From Alkalinema sp. CACIAM 70d (GTDB lineage Bacteria > Cyanobacteriota > Cyanobacteriia > Leptolyngbyales > Leptolyngbyaceae): DNA of 52,795 nucleotides. Of the stretch, positions 36,762 to 44,403 are shown one piece after another. The stretch lies in assembly GCA_002148405.1 (NCBI GenBank), contig MUGG01000068.1, positions 1-52,795 on the forward strand, given 5' to 3'. A model generated the notes under the pieces. That model saw only the letters and a list, made by a program, of their open reading frames with translations, was not told where the DNA came from and did no database searches. The position numbers and the translations under genes are program-made. Numbering within the stretch: position 1 is the first letter of the stretch; every line of letters begins with the position of its first letter.

Positions 36762-37310
36762 TCACCCCAGCACCTCCACCGCCAACACCCCCGCCTGCCC
36801 AACATAATTGCGATAGCTGGAATAGCGCCAATGGGCCGGATCATCCACATACCCCCGCCGCAGAGGATTATTGTGAATATAGTCCAACTTCTGCACCAGC
36901 ATCGCCTCACTGACAATCGCTTGAGGATGGGAACCTTCCTGCCACACCTGATAGCGCTGACCCGTCTTATGCGGCAGCTTATGGGCCTGCAATTGCGCCA
37001 ACAACGGAGACGATCGCCGCTGTTCCAGACAATCCACAATCGATCGGGCCGTAAATGATTTAAAGCAAGCGATTTCTTTGGATAAATTTTTGGATGACGC
37101 AATCAAATGCAAATGGTTTTCCATAAGCACGTAACCATGGAGCGCCAACCGTTGCTGTTGTTGTAAAAAATCCAATGAGTTGAGGATAATTTGCGCCAAC
37201 TCTGGCTGACTAAACAAATCAATCCAATTCACAACGGTACAGGTCAAGAAATGGGGAGCTTGTTCAATAAATCGGTAGCGCGATCGGGCCATGGGGAGGA
37301 TGGTCAGCAT
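36762..37310 (-). CDS. REP-associated tyrosine transposase (RAYT, Y1_Tnp)
   Basis: A 182-residue single-strand HUH-type transposase. The metal-binding HUH motif reads ENHLHLIAS, the helix FKSFTARSIVDCLE follows, and the nucleophile tyrosine is in QKLDYIHNNPLRRGYV with the terminal HWRYSSYRNY typical of the family. It lies between two REP-like repeat units, its likely substrates. It interrupts the space between the two FGE genes, where DGRs often hold avd and the reverse transcriptase. The frame looks intact; either of two early ATGs could be the start. Confidence 0.88.
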   Translation of the reverse strand: MLTILPMARSRYRFIEQAPHFLTCTVVNWIDLFSQPELAQIILNSLDFLQQQQRLALHGYVLMENHLHLIASSKNLSKEIACFKSFTARSIVDCLEQRRSSPLLAQLQAHKLPHKTGQRYQVWQEGSHPQAIVSEAMLVQKLDYIHNNPLRRGYVDDPAHWRYSSYRNYVGQAGVLAVEVLG

Positions 37311-37374
37311 TCAGTTACCGATTAGCTTGCCCCAAAATGCGGGATTGTCATCGGACGTAGGCGCGATCGAGATG

Positions 37375-37455
37375 GGGAGGCCGGAGCCTCGGGGATGGGG
37401 TGTCCCAGGCAGAGCCTGGGCACCAGTAGAGTAAGCGGAGCCTGGGCATGAGTCT
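37375..37455. repeat. REP-like repeats upstream of the transposase
   Basis: GGCCGGAGCCTCGG, GTGTCCCAGGCAGAGCCTGG and AGCGGAGCCTGGGCATGAG are inverted or degenerate copies of the unit at 36698-36740. Together with that unit they bracket the RAYT gene as expected for a BIME. Confidence 0.6.
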
Positions 37456-37637
37456 GCGTAAGACATTACCCTCCAGCAACTCACCCAATCCATCCGCAGT
37501 TGGATCGCCCACCTCGACCACGGCCACACTTGGCACCTCCGACAAGATATCTTCCGAACTTGGTCATTTACACCCCCCGCGATCGGCTAAATTCCGATCA
37601 GTTCGGCTACCCTTAACAGTGGGGTAGGCAACCTAAA

Positions 37638-37753
37638 GCGCGGCGGCTCCTGGAACAACAATCCTAGGAATTGTCGCTCTGCCACTCGCAACAACAATAA
37701 TGCGGGTGCGCGCAACAACAACAACGGTTTTCGTGTTGTCTGTTCAGCCCCAG
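37638..37753 (+). repeat. DGR template repeat (TR)
   Basis: A 116-bp non-coding copy of the 3' end of the FGE genes. It carries eleven AAC/AAT codons plus AGG, AAT and ACT at the positions that vary in the targets, so nearly every diversifiable codon is Asn in the template. No gene reads through it, because the upstream FGE sequence is missing. Similarity to the targets begins at GCGCGGCGG and decays after CCCCAG (CACTCCTCGC versus GACTCTTCCC), the expected IMH*/IMH boundary. It lies 582 bp upstream of the second target's FGE domain start and 970 bp after VR1, in the same orientation. Confidence 0.93.
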
Positions 37754-37934
37754 CACTCCTCGCAACCAGAACGGATGGATGGGAGATTCATACGGTGCGT
37801 TTTGAAGAGTCCAGCCCTACTCCAGTGATGCCGCCCCAAGGCGCGTATCCAAAAATCACCCAGGGTTGGGTAGCTTGGTAGCTCCGGCGAACAGTTGCCC
37901 CACCCACCCAAACAAGATGACCGACTAAAACAGC
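37754..37934 (+). other. non-coding stretch after the template repeat
   Basis: No gene and no reverse-transcriptase fragment that I can recognise. ATGGAT (37774-37779) and ATTCAT around GGGAG can fold into a small hairpin. In known DGRs the region 3' of the TR is part of the structured template RNA needed for priming, so this stretch is a candidate for that role. Confidence 0.4.
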
Positions 37935-39044
37935 ATGGATGCTGAGCAAGCGCTTGAACGTCTCAATCAACTAGTTTTCCAGAAAACACAGCAATACCTT
38001 GACGACTTGACCGCTCAAGTCTTCCGTCTAAGTTGGGAGAACTTGACTTATCAAGAAACTGCGCAGCGACTGAATACTGATGAAAAAGACATCCGGGAAG
38101 TTGGAGCCAGACTTTTTCAACAACTAGGCTCGATTCTAGGAGAAAAAGTTTACAAGAGAAACTTTAGAGCCATTCTTTCTCACCATTTTGATGCGAGCCT
38201 ATCAGCGCCAGAGAATCCTAGTAGAACCTTCATCCAAAAACGCATCCCCGGCACCGCCCAATACTACTCCGAACCCCTAGGCGACACCACCCTGGAGATG
38301 GTACTAATCCCAGGGGGCAGCTTCCTGATGGGTTCCCCAGAGGATGAACCTGAGCGGATGGATAGGGAAGGCCCACAACACGAGGTCACCGTCCCCAGCT
38401 TCTTCATGGGACGTTATCCCGTCACCCAAACCCAATGGCGATGGGTCGCAGGCTTACCCCCCATAAATCAAGAGCTCGACCCCGATCCTGCTTATTTCAA
38501 AGGTGATAACCGCCCTGTGGAGCAAGTTTCCTGGCACGATGCTGTCGAATTCTGCGCTCGCCTCTCTGCCCACACAGGCCGTCCTTACCGCCTGCCCAGC
38601 GAAGCGGAGTGGGAATATGCCTGTCGTGCCGGAACCACGACTCCTTTCCACTTTGGGGAGATGATTACCCCCGATCTCGCTAATTACAACGGCAACTACA
38701 CCTATAACGATGGCCCCAAGGGCGAATACCGAGAAGAAACCACCCCCGTCGATCAGTTTGGCATTGCCAACGCCTTTGGGCTGTGCGAGATGCATGGTAA
38801 CGTCTGGGAATGGTGTGCTGACCACTGGCATGACAATTATGAAGGTGCACCTGTCGATGGCAGTGCGTGGGTGGATCAAGACGCAGGTGAAGATAATTCA
38901 TATGTACTGCGTGGCGGCTCCTGGACCTTCAATCCTAGGAATTGTCGCTCTGCCTCTCGCAACAGCAATAATGCGGGTGCGCGCTACGACTACTTCGGTT
39001 TTCGTGTTGTCTGTTCAGCCCCAGGACTCTTCCCTAGCCCTTAG
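37935..39044 (+). CDS. HTH-FGE protein, DGR target 2
   Basis: A 369-residue protein. Residues 1-90 resemble the N-terminal helix-turn-helix of vWA-MoxR-associated proteins (ALERLNQLVFQKTQQYLDDL, WENLTYQETAQRLNTDEKDI, LGEKVYKRNFRAILSHHF). Residues about 118-369 form an FGE-sulfatase domain nearly identical to that of the 885-residue protein. The end is the variable repeat: after Trp330 the residues at 331-332, 341, 344 and 351-354 differ from the template's reading. It is the second member of a target pair sharing one template. No clear ribosome site precedes the ATG. Confidence 0.85.
   Translation: MDAEQALERLNQLVFQKTQQYLDDLTAQVFRLSWENLTYQETAQRLNTDEKDIREVGARLFQQLGSILGEKVYKRNFRAILSHHFDASLSAPENPSRTFIQKRIPGTAQYYSEPLGDTTLEMVLIPGGSFLMGSPEDEPERMDREGPQHEVTVPSFFMGRYPVTQTQWRWVAGLPPINQELDPDPAYFKGDNRPVEQVSWHDAVEFCARLSAHTGRPYRLPSEAEWEYACRAGTTTPFHFGEMITPDLANYNGNYTYNDGPKGEYREETTPVDQFGIANAFGLCEMHGNVWEWCADHWHDNYEGAPVDGSAWVDQDAGEDNSYVLRGGSWTFNPRNCRSASRNSNNAGARYDYFGFRVVCSAPGLFPSP
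38909..39024 (+). repeat. DGR variable repeat 2 (VR2)
   Basis: 116 bp aligned without gaps to the template. Ten substitutions lie in the core, all at template adenines (AAC>ACC, AAC>TTC, ACT>TCT, AAC>AGC, AAC>TAC, AAC>GAC, AAC>TAC, AAC>TTC). One further change, C to T at the fourth base, lies outside the mutated zone near the 5' edge. Fewer changes than VR1 suggest a different or more recent homing history. Confidence 0.95.
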
Positions 39045-39052
39045 CCCTCTTC

Positions 39053-39100
39053 TCGTGCCCAGACTCCGGCTGGGACACGCACCCTCCGAGGCTCCGCCTC
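39053..39100. repeat. REP-like double hairpin downstream of VR2
   Basis: Same layout as after VR1, but with altered central bases: CCCAG-ACTCCGG-CTGGG, then CACCCTCCGAGGCTCCGCCTC. The stem-forming arms are kept although the top has changed. It lies 30 bp after the variable repeat. Confidence 0.65.
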
Positions 39101-39262
39101 CCAACCCAGTTGATCAGAGGAGATCGAACCAAGGTAGCAATGCAATAGCTTTGGGTCTGCAAGGCTTTCAGAGCTTAGAGCCAACAAGAACCAGAATCCA
39201 GCTAGCTATGATGAACCCTTGCAACAGCTTTGACTTTGCAACTTTCTTAGATTCAATTAAAT

Positions 39263-42200
39263 TCAAGCGGAAACTGGCGCTTCAGTTATACGGGCCTGGT
39301 CAGATCCGATAATCCTTTTGCTGAGATCTGACGTTTTTAGCTTTTGTCCATCTTCCTCTCTTTCTTCTTCCATTGGGCTTTCTAGAGAGATCCAGACCTC
39401 TGGATTACTCTCTTTTTTCGCTCCCTGTGGATCGGCTTGCTGCCTGCGTTTCAGGACATTGAGAAGCGCCTCCAAATGGGCTTGGTCAACACTGTAGGCG
39501 TTCCGTCGTCGGTGACGTTTGCTGCGAATGCCGTAGTGCCCCAGCAGAATTCCTACGATTTGTTGGTCAGACATTTTATCGAGCTTGGCGTAGCCAAACC
39601 CAATGCGAAATTCGGTGGCATGGTTACGAACAAACTGCGCGATCGGTGCGGTAATCTCTGGCGTGAACTGGGTTACTTCCTGGCGCACAATGTTTACCAC
39701 CAGCGGCAGGATGCCACACTGTTCCATCATCCAGCGATGCACAGCGGATTTGTCCCAATCTTGGGGGGTGTCAGGGTTCTGGTGGATGCTGTGGGCGGTG
39801 CGTTCTTCTGCTTTTGCCTGTGAGAGCGCTGCTTCTAGGTTGTGGATGTGGTGTTGGGTGACGCCTTTTTTATCAAACAGCACATCGTTTGCCGTCAGGT
39901 TATCGAGGCGATAAAAGCGGGCAAGTTGCCATTGGGTCAGGCTGAGGATTTGTTCTGGCGTGAGGGGCGTGGTTTGGTCTGACAGACGTTTAGCTTCCGT
40001 GTCATCGATCGGGGTTGCCTGGGCGACCGCTTGGGCGTGTGCTTGGGTCACCTGCTGTTGGGCGGCTTTGAGTTCTCGACTAGCAGCTTTGGTGGCCGCA
40101 GTGGGAACGGTAGGCTGTAGCGATTGCACTTGCTTACCCTCCTGCCGCAGCAGCGCGACCAATGTATCCCGTAATGCTACCATCCCCCGATTGCGGCGCA
40201 CTTCCAGGGAAGCCAAGAGTTTCAGGTTCTGGGATTGCCAATCCAGGCCATCCACGGTGTTCAGGGTCATCGGGTTGAGCTGGTGCCGCACCAGGCGAGC
40301 AGCAGCGGTACTGATTTGCTGAAATTCCTTCAAGAATGGCGCGATCGCTTGGGCTTTGCTCAGTTTGCTGTAGGCGCTGCCCTTTTTGGCAACGTGGACA
40401 AAGCGGGGTACGTCGTTGGAGCGCACTCTGTCGAGGGCTTGCGCCATGGCATGGGCGGTGATGCTGCCGCCTTTGTAGAAGCCCCAAACGGAATCAATCA
40501 GCTCTGTGTGGGCCTTGATGTTGAAGCCTTGGGTGACGGTCGGGCTGGTGATGATGGCGCGAATGCCTTGCCGGATCAGGGTTGGCAGCATTCGACCTTG
40601 GCTAGCGAGAAATTCTGCTTCCATTGCGCAGCCGCTGGTATCGCTGGTGATCAGCAGGCTGGGAATGCCCTGTGCTTGTAAAAGTTTGGCCAGACTATCG
40701 GCCAGCGTCTTACTGTCGCAGTTGAGATAAATCAGTTGCTGAGTTGGCAGGGTTTGAAAGCGTTCCGTCAGGGCAGCGATCGCTTGGGGTTGGGTTCCTT
40801 CTAGGATCCAGGTTGGATAGGTCAGGGCTTGACGATCGCTGCGCACCAAATAAGCCCGCTCACTCCGTATCGCCTCAATGTAGGCGATCGCTTCTTCGGT
40901 CAAATCGGCATCGGCCAGAATCACCTGTTCCGATCGCTGCACCCGCCGGATGAATTCATCGAGTAGCACAGGACGCAGACCGTTTTTATTGGCCAGTTTG
41001 GAGCCAAGGAGGAATTCCAGGGTGGCGGTGAGTTCGTCTAGCACGAGAACGTCTGCCTCGATCCGGTTGACCTTGGTGAGGGAGGGGATGCAGACCGATG
41101 CGCCATGCACGGGTTGCCCGTCTTTGAGGAGTTGGGATCCAATGATATCGCCGTCGTTGATGAATACTCCGCCCCAGGCTTCGCCTTGGTCGCGCCCCAG
41201 GCTGACCAGTGGCGTGACGGAGAGCCAGGACTGTCCAGTCAGGATCTGTTTGATGGCCTCTGATTTCCCGGTCCCCTTGCCACCATAGAGGGCGAGAATG
41301 CCTGCCTTGGGAAGGTTTGGGGCGACTTCTGAGAATTCTTGGGTGCCGATCGCTAAATCTGGCTGGCGTTTGATTTGGGCAGCAAGCTGCTGCATAATGC
41401 GCCATTCGCGGGCTGGGATGGCCTGTTGATAGGCGTTTTGCCATGCTTCAGCCCCAGCATTTACGATCAGGTCGTCCAAGCCTTTGCATTGGCCGCTTTG
41501 ACCCTCCCAGGTGGCAATCCTGACCGTGCAGCCTTGCTGTTCCAAGTGCCAAGATAAATCGGCCAATGCGCTAGCCACCTTATGGCGGGTCTTGGGCTTC
41601 GTATCTTGGTCGAAGGCGAGGGTGAACGGCCTGCCTGTCCCAGCAAACCGTTGTAAATCGGGGATCAGTTCTGGCTGAAGACGACGAATGCGTTCCCCTC
41701 CGATCGTTTCATACTTGTTCACGCCTGCATTGATCCCATACAGCGCGATCGCCACAAACCCTTGGGAGAGGGCCGCGAGGGATTTTTTGCCCCCTTCGGT
41801 CAGGACGATCGGGATTTCGGGATGCTGGGCGATGAAGTCCCAGAACGAGCCTTCCGTAGGGCATTCTATCTGCTGGCGTTGGTTGACTTTCTGCCGGATC
41901 TCAGGTGGCACGCTGGGGAGGTAGGCCCGTGCGCCGTTACCAACAGGTGTTTCGTATTTACGTGTTTTGCCCGTTTTGCGGTCTTGTTTGGGTTCAGATA
42001 GTTTGGCCTGCCAGTAGGATCCATCTTCATTCAGGAAGAGGGCGGCCAGTAGGGTGGTGTTCACTTTGTGGCCAAACCGGACATAGCGCCAGTTCAGCGC
42101 ATCGTGGATGGGTGTGGCGGCATCACCACCGGCATCCTGTTCTAGATCCCCCACAACCTGCACCGTGGCGGCGTAGAGGCTGGGATGGATGGCAGAGCCT

Positions 42201-42277
42201 TGGATGAATTCCCGATCGAAGGGGGTGTGCTTGGTCGAAACAGCGGTGAGAACGGGGGGTGTAATCGTTAACGACAT
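39263..42277 (-). CDS. CyRepA1-type plasmid replication protein
   Basis: Start at the ATG encoding MSLTITPPVLTAVSTKHTPF, ten bases after AGGGAAG; 1004 residues. Residues about 140-290 are a DUF3854/Toprim-like primase region (IPIVLTEGGKKSLAALSQGF, TLAFDQDTKPKT). A P-loop follows (ILALYGGKGTGKSEAIKQIL) with a Walker B-like VLVLDELTATLEFLL and later helicase-type motifs (IRAIITSPTVTQGFNI, AMAQALDRVRSNDVP). This is the layout of the large replication proteins of cyanobacterial plasmids. Intact and long, so the region could be an autonomous or integrated replicon. A nested inverted repeat lies upstream. Confidence 0.85.
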   Translation of the reverse strand: MSLTITPPVLTAVSTKHTPFDREFIQGSAIHPSLYAATVQVVGDLEQDAGGDAATPIHDALNWRYVRFGHKVNTTLLAALFLNEDGSYWQAKLSEPKQDRKTGKTRKYETPVGNGARAYLPSVPPEIRQKVNQRQQIECPTEGSFWDFIAQHPEIPIVLTEGGKKSLAALSQGFVAIALYGINAGVNKYETIGGERIRRLQPELIPDLQRFAGTGRPFTLAFDQDTKPKTRHKVASALADLSWHLEQQGCTVRIATWEGQSGQCKGLDDLIVNAGAEAWQNAYQQAIPAREWRIMQQLAAQIKRQPDLAIGTQEFSEVAPNLPKAGILALYGGKGTGKSEAIKQILTGQSWLSVTPLVSLGRDQGEAWGGVFINDGDIIGSQLLKDGQPVHGASVCIPSLTKVNRIEADVLVLDELTATLEFLLGSKLANKNGLRPVLLDEFIRRVQRSEQVILADADLTEEAIAYIEAIRSERAYLVRSDRQALTYPTWILEGTQPQAIAALTERFQTLPTQQLIYLNCDSKTLADSLAKLLQAQGIPSLLITSDTSGCAMEAEFLASQGRMLPTLIRQGIRAIITSPTVTQGFNIKAHTELIDSVWGFYKGGSITAHAMAQALDRVRSNDVPRFVHVAKKGSAYSKLSKAQAIAPFLKEFQQISTAAARLVRHQLNPMTLNTVDGLDWQSQNLKLLASLEVRRNRGMVALRDTLVALLRQEGKQVQSLQPTVPTAATKAASRELKAAQQQVTQAHAQAVAQATPIDDTEAKRLSDQTTPLTPEQILSLTQWQLARFYRLDNLTANDVLFDKKGVTQHHIHNLEAALSQAKAEERTAHSIHQNPDTPQDWDKSAVHRWMMEQCGILPLVVNIVRQEVTQFTPEITAPIAQFVRNHATEFRIGFGYAKLDKMSDQQIVGILLGHYGIRSKRHRRRNAYSVDQAHLEALLNVLKRRQQADPQGAKKESNPEVWISLESPMEEEREEDGQKLKTSDLSKRIIGSDQARITEAPVSA

Positions 42278-42332
42278 GACAAATCGCTTCCCTGGCAAAA
42301 AGTGGACAAGGGTAAGCGCGGTCAGATTTTGG

Positions 42333-42414
42333 GTTGCTACAAGTTCAAAAAAGTTAGGAAAAATCTTACCTTTTTGGACTGTGACGTTGGATCCTAGAAG
42401 GCTCTTGTAGCAAC
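42333..42414 (-). promoter_or_regulatory. nested inverted repeats upstream of the replication gene
   Basis: GTTGCTACAAG (42333-42343) and CTTGTAGCAAC (42404-42414) are exact inverted copies 60 bp apart. Between them an imperfect inner pair can form (CAAAAAAGTTAGG with CTTACCTTTTTGG). The set lies 56-137 bp before the rep start codon, where replication control or an origin would be expected. Confidence 0.55.
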
Positions 42415-42907
42415 GGTTTTAGGAAAACTGAGACCACACTTCACCCGATGGAAATGCTTGGGAAAGCTGGTTGTAAGCAAAAAAAAGTTGCACGGCAACC
42501 ATTGCCATGCCTATAATTAGAGCAAGGCAAAGCCCCCAAAGCGGCGTAGCCTCTTTGGGTCTCGGAAGGATTTCTAACTGTGTGCCGCCAAGCAAAGTAA
42601 GTTAGTCATCCCGCCCAAGCATTTCGATGATTTGAATAAGCTCGAAGCCTCAGTGATTTTTATCGCTGGGGTTTTTAGCTTATTCGGGGCTGTTTCATTG
42701 GCATTCCTCCTTGAGGTCAGTGAAAAGCTTGGTTTGTGAGGGAATCTGTGCCTCACGCTTCTGGAGGGATCGAAGTCCCTTGGGAAGTTTCCAGATCATA
42801 GATCAGTAACCGCGAGAATAGCGATTAATTCTGCGCAATCTTCTTATGCGGTTACCTTCTCGCTCTCAATACTTGTTCACTTGTTGGTTGGCTTTAGAAC
42901 ATTTTTA
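42415..42907. other. gene-free region beside the replication gene
   Basis: No convincing gene. Hairpins: CCCAAAG (42535-42541) with CTTTGGG (42553-42559) around a GC-rich loop, and GTTGCACGGCAAC near 42488. The stretch 42640-42680 is rich in short stems with T-runs (CTCAGTGATTTTTATCGCTG, GGGGTTTTTAGC). It could hold a small antisense RNA controlling copy number, but I see no specific proof. Confidence 0.4.
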
Positions 42908-43081
42908 TTAGTTCAAGGCGGTGTGAATTGCTTGGCTCAACCGATATAGCTCGCGTTCTTTGGCGAAGTCTGCGGCAGCTCTTGCAGCTTCCGCCAAGAT
43001 TGTGAGTGAGTTGATTCCTTCCTGTAGGGTTTCTAAGATGGAATCGACAGCAGCTTGAACTGTCTCTGTAGTGAAGCTCAT
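42908..43081 (-). CDS. small helical protein coupled to the Uma2 gene
   Basis: The ATG overlaps the Uma2 stop codon (ATGA on the minus strand) and the frame runs for 57 residues. The product is helical and alanine-rich: MSFTTETVQAAVDSILETLQ, then EGINSLTILAEAARAAADFA. Translational coupling to the nuclease gene is the chief evidence that it is real. No family is recognised; it may be a partner of the nuclease. Confidence 0.55.
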   Translation of the reverse strand: MSFTTETVQAAVDSILETLQEGINSLTILAEAARAAADFAKERELYRLSQAIHTALN

Positions 43082-43665
43082 CTTTTCGCCCTCAAGACTT
43101 GTTCGGTAGTCAGGTTTAATCCAGGAAAAGTTTTGGAGGTAATCACCTGAGTGCCTGTGAAGACTTGATCGCTGTATGCGCCATCTTTCAAGGTGCAGAC
43201 GGTTACTTTTCGCTCGATGGGATCAGCAATCCAGTATTCTGGAATGTCTAAAACCGCGTATTCGCTGTGTTTGGCGCGATAGTCGATCGCCACAGTGGAG
43301 GGACTAACGACTTCGACAACCAGGATGGGCTGGGGTTCATTCAGGGGAATGAATCCTTCACGATCGGCCATCGATTCCCATTGTTCTAAGGGCAAAACCA
43401 CCACATCTGGGATTCTGGAGGTTTCCCAACGGCTGCCTCTGGGGGATTGCAGCCCAATCTTCATAGCTTTTGCGATCCAAGCCAGTTCGGTTCGGTTGAT
43501 TTCATCTCGGAATTCATCCGTTAAGAAGTCACTTATATCACTGTGCTTGCCAGTCCCTAAAGGCATCTGAACCAATTCTCCATCCACTAATTCGTAGCGA
43601 TGCCCTGTGCCGTCTTCGTAGGCCAGATACTCTTTGAGCGTCAATTTTTGTACGGCGATCGTCAT
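43078..43665 (-). CDS. Uma2-family endonuclease-like protein
   Basis: A 195-residue DUF820/Uma2 protein of the PDDEXK superfamily: LTLKEYLAYEDGTGHRYELV, DGELVQMPLGTGKHSDI, RIPDVVVLPLEQWE and PILVVEVVSPSTVAIDYRAK, which holds the Asp...Glu-x-Ser pattern usual for this group. Cyanobacteria carry dozens of these genes, often near mobile DNA, and their substrates are mostly unknown. The length is standard. Confidence 0.9.
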   Translation of the reverse strand: MTIAVQKLTLKEYLAYEDGTGHRYELVDGELVQMPLGTGKHSDISDFLTDEFRDEINRTELAWIAKAMKIGLQSPRGSRWETSRIPDVVVLPLEQWESMADREGFIPLNEPQPILVVEVVSPSTVAIDYRAKHSEYAVLDIPEYWIADPIERKVTVCTLKDGAYSDQVFTGTQVITSKTFPGLNLTTEQVLRAKR

Positions 43666-43747
43666 GAGTCGTTCACCTTGTTTGCTTGAAAAACATTTCT
43701 TTACTTGGTTTGCTTCATCTTTTGATCGCAGGGTTTAGCGTACATCC

Positions 43748-43957
43748 TCACTGCTGAGTCTTGTCTGTGAGAACTCCTGATGCCTTAGCTTGCTGGATTT
43801 CTCGTTTCACCAAATGCAACACGTAATTGCTGACGGGTCGATCGTTAAGGGCAGCTAACACCTCTAATTCAGCCTTGGTGGCCGCGTCGAGATAGATGGT
43901 GAGCCGAGGCTTTTCCGAAGGCATTTCAGTGGAGGCACAAAACAGTTCTATATACAT
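43748..43957 (-). CDS. ribbon-helix-helix regulator
   Basis: A 69-residue protein; ATG six bases after AAGGAT. Residues 15-55 form an Arc/CopG-type fold: strand KPRLTIYLDAATKAELEVLA, turn NDRPVSN, helix YVLHLVKREIQQAK. The palindrome GGTACATGTACC lies 43 bp upstream of the start, a probable operator. It may control itself and the divergent gene at 44107. Confidence 0.8.
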   Translation of the reverse strand: MYIELFCASTEMPSEKPRLTIYLDAATKAELEVLAALNDRPVSNYVLHLVKREIQQAKASGVLTDKTQQ

Positions 43958-43999
43958 AGTTTATCCTTTTGAACCTCCAAACAGTTGAAGTACTAACTC

Positions 44000-44075
44000 G
44001 GTACATGTACCTTACATGCTATCATGTTTTTGCCCACCCGTGGGACAAATAACGGGACTATCCCATGGGACTAAT
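44000..44075. promoter_or_regulatory. operator-like palindrome and GGGAC repeats in a divergent promoter
   Basis: GGTACATGTACC (44000-44011) is a perfect 12-bp palindrome. Nearer the rightward gene GGGAC recurs at 44043, 44055 and 44068, the last inside the palindrome TCCCATGGGA (44061-44070). The area lies between divergently transcribed genes for two small DNA-binding proteins. Confidence 0.45.
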
Positions 44076-44106
44076 CCTGCGGTCTCACCACTTATCTCAC
44101 GTAACC

Positions 44107-44403
44107 ATGTCAATCCCTTGTGCAGACTCCTATTCAGAGCATCGGTGGTCGATTGGGGACTTACGGCACTTTTTGCATCGCAGACTGCATTACCAAGTCC
44201 CTCGCTCGACGCTGGCGCGATGGAAGGCTTTCTTGGGGGTGCAGCCGCTCAAAGTAAGTCAACGCTGTTGGTTGTATAGCGATTCCGATCGTGATTGGCT
44301 GATTACGTTGGGACTCTGGCTGCAAGCTGGGCGGACTTTTCAGGAGTTCGAGCAGCGATATGGCAACGGCACTACTCACCGAGGAACTCAACCCCATGAC
44401 TAA
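44107..44403 (+). CDS. small HTH-like protein
   Basis: Start placed at the ATG encoding MSIPCADSYSEHRWSIGDLR, within a longer frame; 98 residues. The sequence WSIGDLRHFLHRRLHYQVPR, then STLARWKAFLGV, reads as a helix-turn-helix. YSDSDRDWLITLGLWLQAGR and FQEFEQRY follow, in the style of small MerR/plasmid regulators. It overlaps the start of the next gene by eight bases. The exact family is uncertain. Confidence 0.6.
   Translation: MSIPCADSYSEHRWSIGDLRHFLHRRLHYQVPRSTLARWKAFLGVQPLKVSQRCWLYSDSDRDWLITLGLWLQAGRTFQEFEQRYGNGTTHRGTQPHD

Noticed and set aside
36762..37310. Transposase as a replacement DGR reverse transcriptase
   Set aside because: Its HUH and Tyr motifs are those of a single-strand RAYT transposase; it has no polymerase motifs.
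37754..37800. Group II intron domain V as explanation of the hairpin after the template repeat
   Set aside because: The six-base stem and loop are present, but the required AGC/CGC catalytic triad and the pairing lower helix are not; no intron-encoded protein is near.
42488..42620. tRNA gene near the replication gene
   Set aside because: The GC-rich hairpins do not close into a cloverleaf and no T-arm GTTCRA motif is placed correctly.
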